Source: Raphanus sativus (lineage: Eukaryota > Streptophyta > Magnoliopsida > Brassicales > Brassicaceae). From it: a DNA stretch of 64,000 nt. How positions within the stretch are numbered: the first letter of the stretch is position 1; each line of letters begins with the position of its first letter. Of this stretch, positions 22,814 to 36,976 are shown in pieces. The stretch spans positions 3,038,001 to 3,102,000 of the forward strand of contig NC_079517.1 in assembly GCF_000801105.2 (NCBI RefSeq), read 5' to 3'. Position numbers and translations under genes: made by a program. Below the pieces are notes generated by a model. The model was not told the origin of the DNA. It did no database searches and saw only the letters and a program-made list of their open reading frames with translations.

Positions 22814-24797
22814 ATGGGGACAGGGAATTCAAAGGATAACTGGAGACAGGAGTCTTCATCATCATCATCTAGGTCGGCTTCAGCTTCAGCATCATCACCA
22901 TCATCCTCTGCATGGGCTACTCATCAAAGCTATCCTCCATATGGTCCTGAAAGCTATACCTATCCTCCTCCTCCTTCCTATGCTCCTCCACCTCCCACCG
23001 ACTATACACACCCTCCTCATACACCTTCTTATAGTACTCACCCGCCTTCTCAAACCCATGGCAATGCTAACAAGAAGAGGTTGGAGCGCAAGTACTCTAA
23101 AATCTCTGATGACTACTCCTCTTTGGAGCAGGTGACCTAGTTTCCTTTCTTGATTATCCCTCAAAGCAGAGTAGATTCTTTTTTTTTTGTGACTGAAAAG
23201 ATTCTTCTGTTTCATTTTTTTAGGTGACGGAGGCTCTTGCGCGTGCAGGTCTAGAATCTTCGAACCTCATTGTTGGTATCGATTTCACTAAGAGCAATGA
23301 ATGGACAGGAGCAAGGTCCTTCAATAGGAAAAGCCTACACTTCATAGGCAATAATAACAATCCCAATCCTTATGAACAGGCCATAACCATCATAGGAAGA
23401 ACCTTAGCCGCCTTTGACGAGGACAACTTGATCCCGTGTTACGGCTTTGGAGATGCATCAACTCATGATCAAGACGTCTTCAGTTTCAATCCTGATGATA
23501 GGTTCTGTAATGGGTTTGAGGAAGTACTTGGTCGTTATAAAGAGATCGTCCCTCAGCTTAAGCTCGCAGGGCCAACCTCGTTTGCTCCCATCATTGATAT
23601 GGCCATGACCATTGTCGAGCAGAGTGGTGGTCAGTATCACGTCTTAGTGATAATAGCAGATGGGCAGGTACGATCTCAATACTCTGTTTTTTTAATGTCA
23701 AGAGAAGAAGAAGCCTTACTTGAGTGTGACTCTTTCAGGTTACAAGAAGCGTTGACACTGAAAATGGACAGCTAAGTCCGCAAGAACAGAAGACTGTGGA
23801 TGCTATCGTGCAAGCAAGGTTTTGGATACATTGTCTGGTGTTTTCTCTATTGAAGCTATCTCTCTCTCTTTTGTGTCTTTATGATTTTGGTTTTGTTGTG
23901 TCTATGGCAGTAAGCTTCCTCTATCAATCGTCTTAGTCGGGGTCGGGGATGGACCATGGGACATGATGAGGGAGTTTGACGATAACATTCCCTCCAGAGC
24001 TTTTGATAACTTCCAAGTATGTTACTTTTTAAAGCTAGCAAAGATTATTATTTTCGATCTTTTTTTTGATATGATTTTTTTTTGCTGTTTTATAGTTTGT
24101 GAACTTCACAGAGATCATGTCAAAGAACAAAGCTCAGTCCTTTAAAGAAACAGAGTTTGCTCTTTCTGCTCTCATGGAGATTCCTCAACAATACAAGGCG
24201 ACATTAGAGCTTAACCTTTTAGGGTAAATCCCAAAATAAAAAACATAATCTTTATCCATATAATATGGCTTCAAGGTTTTTTTCACTCACAGAGATTTCT
24301 TGCAGAAGAAGAAATGGGTATATACCGGAACGATTCCCTCTTCCACCTCCAGTGCATGGTGGATACAACAAGCCAAAGCCTACTCGTGTTCCAAGTTTCA
24401 AACCTAGTGTCCCTCCTTATCCAACTGAAAGTTATCCAGTAAGGTCTAGTCCTGCACCACCAGCTACAACCTCTGCTTCTGATAACCAGGTATGCTTCCA
24501 AAAATCTGTTTGAAATGGTTATTATGTAAAAAGTTTGAAACTTACGTGTTCTTGGTTACTACTCTGTAACAGCTATGTCCGATTTGTCTGAGCAGTCCTA
24601 AAGACATGGCCTTTGGCTGTGGCCATCAGGTAAAATCCCACAACACACAATATTAGTCTTCTTCTTACCGAATAGATTTTAACATCTAGTGAACATTGTT
24701 TATGTTTGATACAAAGACTTGTTGCGAGTGTGGACCGGATCTTCAAATGTGTCCGATTTGCCGTGCACCAATCCATACAAGAATAAAGCTCTACTAG
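22814..24797 (+). CDS. RGLG2: RING-type E3 ubiquitin ligase with copine/vWA domain
   Basis: Eight exons, 22814-23131, 23224-23667, 23739-23818, 23911-24016, 24096-24223, 24306-24489, 24573-24629 and 24717-24797, join in frame to 465 aa. The N-terminus [12 protein letters not shown] has Gly2 in an N-myristoylation context, so plasma-membrane attachment is expected. A Ser- and then Pro/Tyr-rich stretch fills residues ~10-85. The copine-type von Willebrand A domain starts near [13 protein letters not shown], a MIDAS-like site. The C-terminus (~421-465) is a C3HC4-type RING: CPICLS, FGCGHQTCCECG, CPICR. Family members build K63-linked ubiquitin chains and act in auxin, drought and apical-dominance signalling. 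The sequence favours RGLG2 (At5g14420) over RGLG1. The codon before 22814 is TTG, so translation starts at MGTG. Confidence 0.95.
23173..23206. repeat. Micro-insert in RGLG2 intron 1
   Basis: agattctt occurs at 23173-23180 and 23199-23206 with 18 bp between (T run, gtgactgaaa). The short repeat makes this a weaker member of the class. Confidence 0.5.
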
Positions 24798-25705
24798 CAA
24801 GCAAGTAGACCGAGATCCACAACCCTTTGTCTCTTGTCCATCTTCTTTATGTAAAAAGAAAAGTTATACGTTAGTTTTTGTTCGTTGATTCACTTTCATG
24901 TTCCAAAATATTTGAATTCTTTCATTCTTCTTTGCTTGGAGTAAATGTTGTTGTCAATGTGTGATCCTAAGTCTCACCATCGTTTGTTTTTCTGCTCTTT
25001 TGATGATTGTTTTCTGATAAATTTGATTCTTGAAATTGGTTTGTAGTGACGGTTTCCACTACTCAACTACTTTTTCTTTCATATAATGAGCCTCTGTGTT
25101 AGTTAGATAGTGAATGAATCACATGTTGTCCTAAGCAAGTGGGATTATTAATCAAATCATACCAGCTAACCTTGTCTTTGCTTGAGTAATAAAGAAAAAT
25201 GTGCAAATTCCATGTTAATCCATTTATCCATCTTACACTGTACAAAAATGTGTGTGTTTTTGATGCAAATGAGGTTTTACACCGAATTTCATATTATTGG
25301 CATAAAATTATGAATGTAGATTATGAATTTTATATTAGTGGCATTAGATTATAAATGTTTTTTATAGTTTCTAATAGCATAATAAACCTGACAAAAAAAG
25401 ATTATGAATGTAGATTTGTATAAATCATGTGATATATTCTTATCCATTATCCCTACTTTGAATAACATGAAAAACAATACAATAAAAATCATTTATTGCA
25501 AGGAAAAATAAATATTAATTTTTTTTGCAAAACTTAGATTGAGGTATCGCATTAAATTCATGTACCACAACCTAACCACTTAACATAAATCGACCCACCA
25601 ACTATACACATTGAAACATCAACAATAATGACAACTCATATAGTTAATGTATGATATACATCTCTCTAAGAGACTATTCTATATCACCAATTTGATCTAA
25701 TTTCC
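24798..25705. other. Spacer between RGLG2 and the small basic-protein gene
   Basis: RGLG2 3' untranslated sequence on the left, then AT-rich spacer with a 78-bp insert between 16-bp direct repeats. No gene is recognised. Confidence 0.5.
25307..25416. repeat. 78-bp insert flanked by perfect 16-bp direct repeats
   Basis: attatgaatgtagatt occurs at 25307-25322 and 25401-25416. The insert (25323-25400) ends in cctgacaaaaaaag, like a 5'-truncated, A-tailed retroposed copy. It is the longest member of the micro-insert class, and its source sequence is not visible in the window. Confidence 0.75.
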
Positions 25706-26245
25706 ATGGCTTCTTCTCTCAAAATCAGCAGTCTTCCATACCAGAGGCTTTCTCTAGAAGATGATGTCTTGGAAGAAACAACAACAAGACCCTCATCATC
25801 ATCATATCCTCACAGGTTTGGATCGATTTTTTATAAATTTAGGAATACTAATGAATATGTACACAATCGTCATCATCACAATCCCATGATATATACATAG
25901 AAGTATTGCATGAAAGAGTTTTCAGTAATAAGGTTTCCTTGTATATATAGGTTCAAGAGAGTGCTGTCACTGAGAGGAAGGAGGAGGATTAGAATTAGAG
26001 TTAAGATCCGGAGACTTAGGGGATTTGTGAGGAAGAAAGCGAGTAAGGTTAAAATTGGAGTTTTAAAGATATTGAAGAGGTTGAAGGAGAGTCAATCTCA
26101 CTTTGGTGATCTATTTGCTGGTAATTACCTTTTCATGCAAGTTAATCCTTCTTCTCTTAACACTAAGTACGTCTTTGACAGATCTTTTCAAGTTCAAAAT
26201 GGTAACTTAAACTCTAAAGTATCTCTTCCTAGAGTTCTTATGTAA
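25706..26245 (+). CDS. Small basic protein of unknown function
   Basis: Two exons, 25706-25815 and 25951-26245, join in frame to 134 aa. The N-terminal exon is Ser-rich (MASSLKISSLPYQRLSLEDD). The second begins with a very Arg/Lys-rich stretch (RGRRRIRIRVKIRRLRGFVRKKAS) and continues to ILKRLKESQSHFGDLFAGNYLFMQVNPSSL. This last segment recurs in small uncharacterised plant proteins. I see no signal peptide, membrane span or catalytic motif. The position suggests At5g14410. The intron is 135 bp with a clean tatatatag acceptor. The function is unknown. Confidence 0.8.
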
Positions 26246-26695
26246 AGAAGACGTGTGAAAGAAAAAAAGCATCAATTATATATATATCCATTTCGAGTTT
26301 AAGAGACTATGGTTAATTGGTTATGAGTTATGATTCTCTATTTTTCTAATTACATTTGGCTATGTGTCTTGTTTGTAACTATTTCAAGGAGAAAGTAAAG
26401 CAAAAAAAACTTATATCTAATGGAAAGCAGTTAAAATCTATACATGTTTAATTTTTATTGTATTTAATTCTTTATACAAAGATCAATTATTTGTTTGGCA
26501 AATTACTCATATATGTTAAAATCCCAAGATAGCAACACGAAGCTAATCAATACAAAGAACTCTAAGACTAAAGACAGTACTTGGAAATGACGGAAGCAAT
26601 AACATCTAACAATTATTAAGTCAATATTGTTGAAACACTGGACTTTTTAATTGTTTGAAAGTTACATTAAAGCAGTTTTATTAATGTTCATGAAT
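26246..26695. other. Spacer between convergent genes
   Basis: 3' flanks of the small basic-protein gene (+) and CYP724A1 (-). AT-rich, with nothing else recognised. Confidence 0.5.
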
Positions 26696-30092
<3,397 letters not shown>

Positions 30093-30374
30093 TGTCTTTC
30101 TAATTAGACTGATCCTCTTTAAATAATTGTGCCTCTATTATAACTTTATATTTTGGTATTCATGCCTCTTACACACACAAGGAATATATATATAAATATA
30201 TATAGTGCATATCCATTCAACTAAAATTAGACGATTAGTTAAGCTTCCCTTTTCTTTAAGACTTTCAGATTTCTCCGATTACACAATCGGAATCAAATAA
30301 GTGACAATAAAACAAAGAAAATATGATGATTCTCACTATAATTAATGTTTCTTTTGTAATTGATCCATATATTT
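30093..30374. other. Upstream region of CYP724A1
   Basis: AT-rich 5' flank. It ends at the left target duplication (30359-30374) of the retroposed element. Confidence 0.4.
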
Positions 30375-31545
30375 TTTTTGGTAAATTGTAAATATCATTT
30401 CAGAAATGAAGTTGAGGTTTTACAAGATGTGATTAACAACCAGAAAACCTATAAACTTGTTTTCACGGCAAAAAAAAAGAAAAACATGGAAACAAAAGAC
30501 AATCTACACCTAAGCTGTTCTGCGTGAGCGAACAGGACATAAGCAAAGATACAAACTTGAGCAGTCCGAGTGAGAAGATGAGCCGAGACAGGATTAAAAG
30601 GAGAGGACCGAAGACTAGGGAACGAGAAAGCGCAACACTCGCTAGAAGCTGATTCATCCGGCTGCCTGAACAGTTTGTCATTTCTCAAGAGCAAACACAA
30701 GCCCGCTCAAGGACTACCCTCAAAGTCCGAGCTGGGACACAGTCTAAGCCAAGATCCGACGAAAGACAGGACAACACTAACCACAAGAACTTAATAGCGC
30801 TCAACTTACTCAACCGCGCTCGTCCTCTAAGCCGGTAAAGAGAAAGGGGCAGCATCACCACTCCCGAGCCTTACTACCTCCTCTAGGAGCAGAGTGAAAG
30901 ACCCGAAACACCAAGAAAACGAAGAGCCTCCACCTCCACTACCAAATCAGCTTAACCTACAAATCAATCCAGACTAACAAGCAACGCCAAATCATACACA
31001 AAGGAGGGGGGAAGAGCTAATTAAAGCTACACTCAGTGGCAAGCACCAAAGCTTGACCCATGGAGAGACGAACAAGCCGTCTCAAATCCTGAGTCTGAAG
31101 TCCCGAGACCACAAGCCCGTGGTGAAGCACATCCCAAGTGACCCTTGGTAGATAAGACCAATTTTCTCAGCGACATTTAGATCCTAACCGTTAGGGTTTT
31201 ACGATGGTCGTGAGGGGCGGCGCAAGATCCGGCGAGGAGAGGCTGCGAAGATACCAGACAGTCGCTACAAAAACCAGCACCTGAGCTCTCTCAGCACGGC
31301 GAGATCTCCAATCAGGGCGGCGGAGAACACCAACGAAGACCAGAAACAGAGCGCCGTTCACAGACCTGACTCATGACGAGGAAGGAAATGGACTTACGGG
31401 AGCGATGGTGGCCCTCTCACAACGCCGAGAGGCGCCGGAGAGGCGAGTTGAAGATGACGGCAGAGGCTCGAGACGAAGAGATCGAGAGAGAGATCTGAAA
31501 GGGCGCGTGGTTGGCACGCCCAAAAAAAAGTTCAATAAAATTTTG
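30375..31545 (-). mobile_element. Retroposed GC-rich element with perfect 16-bp target duplication
   Basis: attgatccatatattt flanks the element at 30359-30374 and 31546-31561. On the minus strand the 3' end reads gatatttacaatttacc followed by a run of A, a LINE-like tail. The 5' part (31541 leftwards) is much richer in G and C than its surroundings and contains many CTCC/CGCC runs, as in LINE 5' regions. No reverse transcriptase is visible in ~1.17 kb. It may be a LINE with a large internal deletion, a SINE-like derivative, or a processed transcript. The frames inside (83 and 72 aa) are not convincing. Confidence 0.7.
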
Positions 31546-31561
31546 ATTGATCCATATATTT

Positions 31562-32329
31562 AATGTAATAAAAATTTTAAAAAATCTTTTTGATATATGA
31601 TTACGAATATTTACTATTTAAGATATGATAGATTTTAAGATATGATATACTTTAGTAGAAGATCAGATATACTATTGTAATATATATTATTTAATAACCT
31701 ACATATCTAGATATTTCAAATTTATTTATTATTATTATGATTGATAATTATATTTTTGACAAGATAAATATACTAATAAACATGAAATATATTAAATAAA
31801 AATATAACTAATGTTATGTAATTTAATATCTAAAAGTAAGCTTGTCGTTTATATTTTATACAATAAGTCAATCAGACAAAATAATGGAGAAGGAAGAAGA
31901 AAAGTAAATATCAGGAATGTAATAAGAAACTACATGATGAAAGTTTAACGCGTCGACAAAAAAAAAAAAAAAAAAAGTTTAACGCACGTGCATTTAACCT
32001 GGGTCCCGAATGCAATCAGTTTGTTTGTACGTAAATGACATGTTTTTGCCATCTTTTTGACTTCTATCTACTCATGAGGTTCGTCTCTCCTTCTACATGT
32101 TTATTGGGTTAGACATTATAAGAAGAAGATAAAAATAAATAAAAAATTAGATAAGAAATTATATCATTTGGTCGCACGCTAACAACCCACTTACGTTCAA
32201 CTCTGATAAGTTTTTTCTGAAAATATTTGGTCGTTTAAATGTTTAGATAAGTGAATTGGTCATTTTATCCATTCATTTTATTCATAATCTAACTTTAGTG
32301 TGAATTTATAACACTAGCTAAACACAATA
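31562..32329. other. AT-rich spacer
   Basis: No gene seen. Contains a micro-insert at 31940-31985. Confidence 0.5.
31940..31985. repeat. Micro-insert flanked by 12-bp direct repeats
   Basis: aaagtttaacgc occurs at 31940-31951 and 31974-31985. The 22 bp between are gtcgac followed by a pure A run. Confidence 0.8.
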
Positions 32330-32515
32330 CAGTATAACCTCTTTAAAATAATATTTTATAAATTAATATGTACTAAAATTTTCTATAAAATAATATTATA
32401 ATTTAAATAATTGAGTTTTTTCAATTATTATATCGATAAAATAATAATTTTATAAATTAATAAAATTATAGTTTTAATGTAATCTCAACGTTATTAATTT
32501 ATAGAGGTTTCACCG
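32330..32515. mobile_element. Tc1/mariner-type MITE
   Basis: The inverted ends are cagtataacctctttaaaat on the left and the complement of tttatagaggtttcaccg on the right, flanked by TA on both sides (32328-32329, 32516-32517). The ~186-bp interior is nearly all A and T and has strong self-complementarity. This CAGTRNAACCTCTATAAA end type is common in plant mariner-derived MITEs. Confidence 0.7.
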
Positions 32516-33961
32516 TACAATGTTTTTTTTTTTTGACATCCTATACAATATTAGTATTACGATCTAGTTGTTGACATAAGCTTGAGATAACTTGAGAGAG
32601 AAGTTATCCTATGAGATTAGGATAAGAGTTATCTATAAAGTTGTTGTTATCTTAATGAATTTAGGATTTATCTTGTGTTGTTTACCTAATAATATTAGGA
32701 GTTTGTCGTGACTATATAAAGAGATGTAACATGACTTGAGAAGTTGTGAGTTTGAGATTAATATAAGTGAGTACTTATTGAGGAATTTTTGGAGCATTGT
32801 GTTTACGTTTCAATACTAGTAAAAAGAAAAGATCTAGTAAAACAAAATTTTGTCTTTCCTTTATCAGGTATGTAAATATCACTTGTGTTTTGTTTTTGTG
32901 GGTAAAAAGGTTGTTGACAGGAAGCCCACAACGATACGGACCTCCTGGGCAAAGGTCCATGATTACAACTTTGAAAGCCCAATTCATCAAGTAAATAGAT
33001 TTGGAATAATTCAGATCTCGCTTTGTAGAGGTTTGCCTTTCGTTATATAGCTTGTATGAGACTTGGTCATGCTTGTGGATGGCCTTTGTGGAGGAGACAT
33101 GTAACATGTTCAGCTGTCTTTCGATTGTACCAAGTTTGTTTTTTAGTTAATTAACTTTTTCTTAGCAGGTCTGTGGTGAATCGTGATAACTTTTTTTTTC
33201 TTCTCAAACATTGTAGAAATTAGAAACTCTCACTCCTCAAGAAGAATATAAACTTAGCAAATACAATAAACATATTTACAAGCTGTCACATAAGGCGAGA
33301 GTGAAGACCCACCACTTCCAAAATTTGCTTTCCGCTACTTATACTTCATGGACCCCCACCCATGAACAATACCCGGTCTTTAATTCTTTTTATACAAATT
33401 ATATCTCTATTTGCTGACAATTAATATTTATTGTTTTTATTATCTTAAATTCATTTATAGTTGTTCATATTTCGTTTTCGTAACACTTCAATTATAACAT
33501 TTCATGTCCAATACCCTTTTATTACGCTGCATTATTAGTCTAAAACCCTTTTTACCTGCAAAAGGTAACCTTTTTCGAATACATGTATTTGACTTTAGAG
33601 ATATAATAACTCCATTGGCAGTAAGCTCCATCTTGTCTGCAAATTTCTATACTTTTAAATCTTTTATCCTCTTTTCTTTTAAGTTACGGATTGACATTTT
33701 ACAGTAGAAGAAGTCTTGTTATATATCATAGATTTCTGTTTAATTTTTAAAAACAAAAGTTGCAAACTTTAATAACAGTTTTGTTTTTATCATTTTTCTC
33801 TTCGCTTTACCATTTCAAGCGCCACTTTTTCTTCCTAAATCCTCTCTCAATCTCTCTCTCTCTCTCCGTTCCCCGATAAAGTAAAAGCTTCAATCTCAAT
33901 ATTTCAGTTAGCTGAAAAAAAAAAGTGTGAACAGACTGTGCGAAGCAAAAGGGACATAGAG
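32516..33961. other. Spacer upstream of the ABHD17-like gene
   Basis: No gene recognised; the 110-aa minus frame at 32775-33107 has no domain. A possible micro-insert lies at 32515-32540 (T run, then gacatcc, between two tacaat strings). A CT-rich leader (33846-33867) precedes the start codon of the next gene. Confidence 0.5.
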
Positions 33962-35615
33962 ATGGGAGGGGTGACGTCATCAGTTGCGGCGAAGTTCGCT
34001 TTCTTCCCACCGACTCCGGCGTCTTACAGGCTGATAACCGACGAAATGACCGGACTTCTTGTGATGAACCCGTTCCCTCACCGAGAGAACGTGGAGATAT
34101 CAAAGCTGCCGACGCGCAGAGGAACAGAGATCGTGGCTATGTACGTGAGACACCCCATGGCTACCTCTACTCTGCTTTATTCCCACGGAAACGCAGCCGA
34201 TCTGGGTCAGATGTACGAGCTCTTCATCGAATTGAGCATCCATCTCAAGGTTAATCTTATGGGGTATGATCTCAAAGTCTCTCACTCTTTCTTTCATAGT
34301 TCGTTTACTACACCATAGCTCTGTTTTATTATTTACCTCTTCTTGTCTGTAATTGTGTTCTGTTTGGTGATGTTTTTGTCTGGATATGATCAAAGTCGTA
34401 ACTGAACCAATTCTGTTGGACCTGTCTTTTGAAAATTTTAACTTGGTTGTGTTCTGATTGTTTTCAGTTCGTGTCTGAAACTTTAGTTTATAATGTTTTT
34501 TTCCTTTGTTCTTATTACAGGTACGATTACTCGGGGTATGGACAATCTACTGGAAAGGTTTGTCCTTTAAGAATCAACAACGAAAAAAAAAGTATTGATA
34601 ATGGATAATATAGAACTAATTATGTAATTTTTATTTTTTGATGTGCGTGACTTTTAGCCGAGTGAGCATCATACATATGCTGATATTGAAGCTGCATACA
34701 AATGTCTTGAAGAGACGTATGGAGCAAAACAGGAAGACGTGATCCTCTATGGCCAATCCGTAGGAAGTGGGCCTACGTTAGACCTCGCTGCAAGGTTACC
34801 TCAGTTAAGAGCTGTTGTTCTCCATAGCCCTATTCTTTCAGGTCTTAGAGTGATGTATCCTGTTAAGAAGACGTACTGGTTCGACATCTACAAGGTAATA
34901 TCATATTTCTTTGATATGCATCATCATAAGTTTTTCAAATTTTAATAATGTTTTCTTTCTTGCAGAATATCGACAAGATCCCACTTGTGAATTGCCCTGT
35001 TCTTGTCATTCATGTGAGTTACATTACATATATCCATTTCTCTGTCTCTCTTTTTTTTTTTTGAGTTCTTGATCTTGTCTTTAACTCTTTCTCTATGTTT
35101 ATTCATATTTGTTGTAGGGAACTAGTGATGAAGTTGTTGACTGTTCCCACGGGAAACAGTTATGGGAACTCTCTAAAGACAAGTACGAACCGCTTTGGCT
35201 CGAAGGTGGTAACCACTGTGATCTAGAACAGTACCCTGAATACATCAAACACCTAAAGAAGTTTATCACAACCGTAGAGAGGTCTCTCTCCTCTAGGAAG
35301 AGCACGTGCCACCAATCGGAAAACCAGAGCAGCGATGTCGAGATGCCGAGGCAGAGCGTTGATAGAAGAGAGAAACCAAGACAGAGCGTCGACAGAAGGG
35401 AGAAAGAGAAACCTCCCAAGGGTCAGTCCAAGAAGAGTAAGCTGAGAATCACTTTCGAGCAGCATTTGGACCGGTCGAGGAGGAGCGTTGACCTCCATGA
35501 CAAGGCGAGGAAGAGCGTTGACCACTATAGTCATCATCATCATCATCAGAATAATCATGAGATTGAGAGAGGAAGGAAGAGTGTTGATAGATTGGATAGA
35601 GTACGGTCCGAATAA
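33962..35615 (+). CDS. Alpha/beta-hydrolase, ABHD17-like, with repeated R-x-S-V-D tail
   Basis: Five exons, 33962-34263, 34521-34557, 34658-34894, 34966-35013 and 35118-35615, join in frame to 373 aa. The N-terminus [19 protein letters not shown] allows N-myristoylation at Gly2. Fold landmarks are [15 protein letters not shown], the [15 protein letters not shown] oxyanion segment, the nucleophile elbow [11 protein letters not shown] (Ser), the GTSDEVVD acidic loop, and [11 protein letters not shown] with the catalytic His. Animal ABHD17 proteins depalmitoylate membrane proteins; the plant role is inferred only. The C-terminal ~100 residues are basic and repeat R-[QRK]-S-V-D five times ([49 protein letters not shown]), with a His-rich run between. 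The position matches At5g14390. Confidence 0.92.
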
Positions 35616-36514
35616 ACACGGAGAAATCTACAATGCGTACATATTGTTGTTTACAGAACAAGAACATTTGATCTTGATCTTTGCATTGCAGTTCTAATGT
35701 TGATGTTTCTTTTTCTGTTTTCTTGTTTTGTTTGTGAGTTATTCTGTAGTTTTAATATTTGGAGTGTGATATTTCCTGAACTTGTGAAGCTTATGTATTA
35801 AGCAAACAATTGAGTGAGATTAGGGCTTTGCATTAGAAGGAATTCTCTAAACTCTACAGCTAAATTGTATAAACTTCAAAATCTTTTTAAATACATGTAG
35901 TGTGAATTTCTTAGAATATCTGTCAGTATAGTATTAATATAATTAGGTTTTTGTTTAAATATTAAATATTAATATATTTTATACTTAACTGAAAAATTAG
36001 CAATGTGGATATTTTAAACCTCAGCAAACTTCACCATGTAAGAGTTGTCTATGTGTGTCTTTTACCTGTATTTTTGGGTATCAGTTTGGGCTTAGTTCAA
36101 CGGCACTATAAACTTTTAAAATTAAAAACCCCAAAATGTATTAACAACTCTAATTCTGATTATTCATTTTTATGAATCAAACTCAGAGGTTATATCAGTC
36201 TCAGCTGCTATAAATAGTTTTGAGTCAATAATTCAGAACTGTTTTTTTCTTCCTTAAATTTTTTTGGACAAATTATTTTAAGATACTTTCTAAAATTAGT
36301 GTATTAAATTCATTTTTCCTCTCGTATCCATCAATTTTCCTATTTTTTCTCATCTTGGAAAACATTTAAATCCACTATCCCATGTCTCGTTCTTACATCC
36401 TAAAGCTTTTGCAGTGTTTCTCCCTATAGTAAAAAGAACAAAAAAACATAATAATAGTACTGCTTTAGCTTTTGGAATATCCTCTTATTAATCTCAATAA
36501 AAACAAAAATAAAA
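35616..36514. other. Spacer upstream of AGP6
   Basis: 3' flank of the hydrolase gene and promoter of the arabinogalactan gene. A TATA-type motif, ctataaatag, is at 36208-36217, ~300 bp before the start codon. That is far for a TATA box unless the leader is long. No gene is seen. Confidence 0.45.
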
Positions 36515-36976
36515 ATGGCACGCCAGTTTATCGTATTTGCTCTATTGGCTTTGACTGTTGCCACCGCTTTCGCCGCCGATGCTCCCTCAGCTTCCCCGAA
36601 GAAGTCTCCGTCTCCGACCACCGCACCAGCAACCAAGACTCCTACTGCCCCAACGAAGGCTCCTACCGCCACTCCAAAATCTTCCTCCGCTGATGCGCCT
36701 AAGTCATCTTCAGGCGCCGCTTCTCCCAAAGCATCTTCCCCTGCTGCAGGAGGACCCGCCGCCGAGGATGACTACTCTGCCTCTAGTCCCGGTGACAGCT
36801 CCGATGCACCTACCGTGTCCTCTCCGCCGGCTCCCACACCCGACAGCACATCCACTGCTGATGGCCCAAGCGACGGACCCAGTGCAGAGTCGCCAACCAG
36901 CGGTGCCGTGTCCACCGTCAAGCTCTCTGTTGCTGGCATAACAGCCGCCATCAGCTTGTTCTTTTTTTCTTTCTAA
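36515..36976 (+). CDS. AGP6: Classical arabinogalactan protein, AGP6-type
   Basis: Single-exon gene of 153 aa. A signal peptide (MARQFIVFALLALTVATAFA) precedes a Pro/Ala/Ser/Thr-rich core (SPKKSPSPTTAPATKTPTAP and so on). Many AP, SP and TP dipeptides there would be hydroxylated and carry arabinogalactan. A hydrophobic C-terminus (VAGITAAISLFFFSF) fits GPI-anchor addition, with the likely cleavage site near SGAVS. AGP6 is a pollen/pollen-tube surface proteoglycan in A. thaliana (At5g14380). The assignment rests on composition and on position between the hydrolase and CCT genes. The overlapping 127-aa frame is a shadow. Confidence 0.9.
   Translation: MARQFIVFALLALTVATAFAADAPSASPKKSPSPTTAPATKTPTAPTKAPTATPKSSSADAPKSSSGAASPKASSPAAGGPAAEDDYSASSPGDSSDAPTVSSPPAPTPDSTSTADGPSDGPSAESPTSGAVSTVKLSVAGITAAISLFFFSF

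Noticed and set aside
36558..36941. 127-aa Pro/Leu-rich frame
   Set aside because: Shifted reading of the AGP6 coding sequence.
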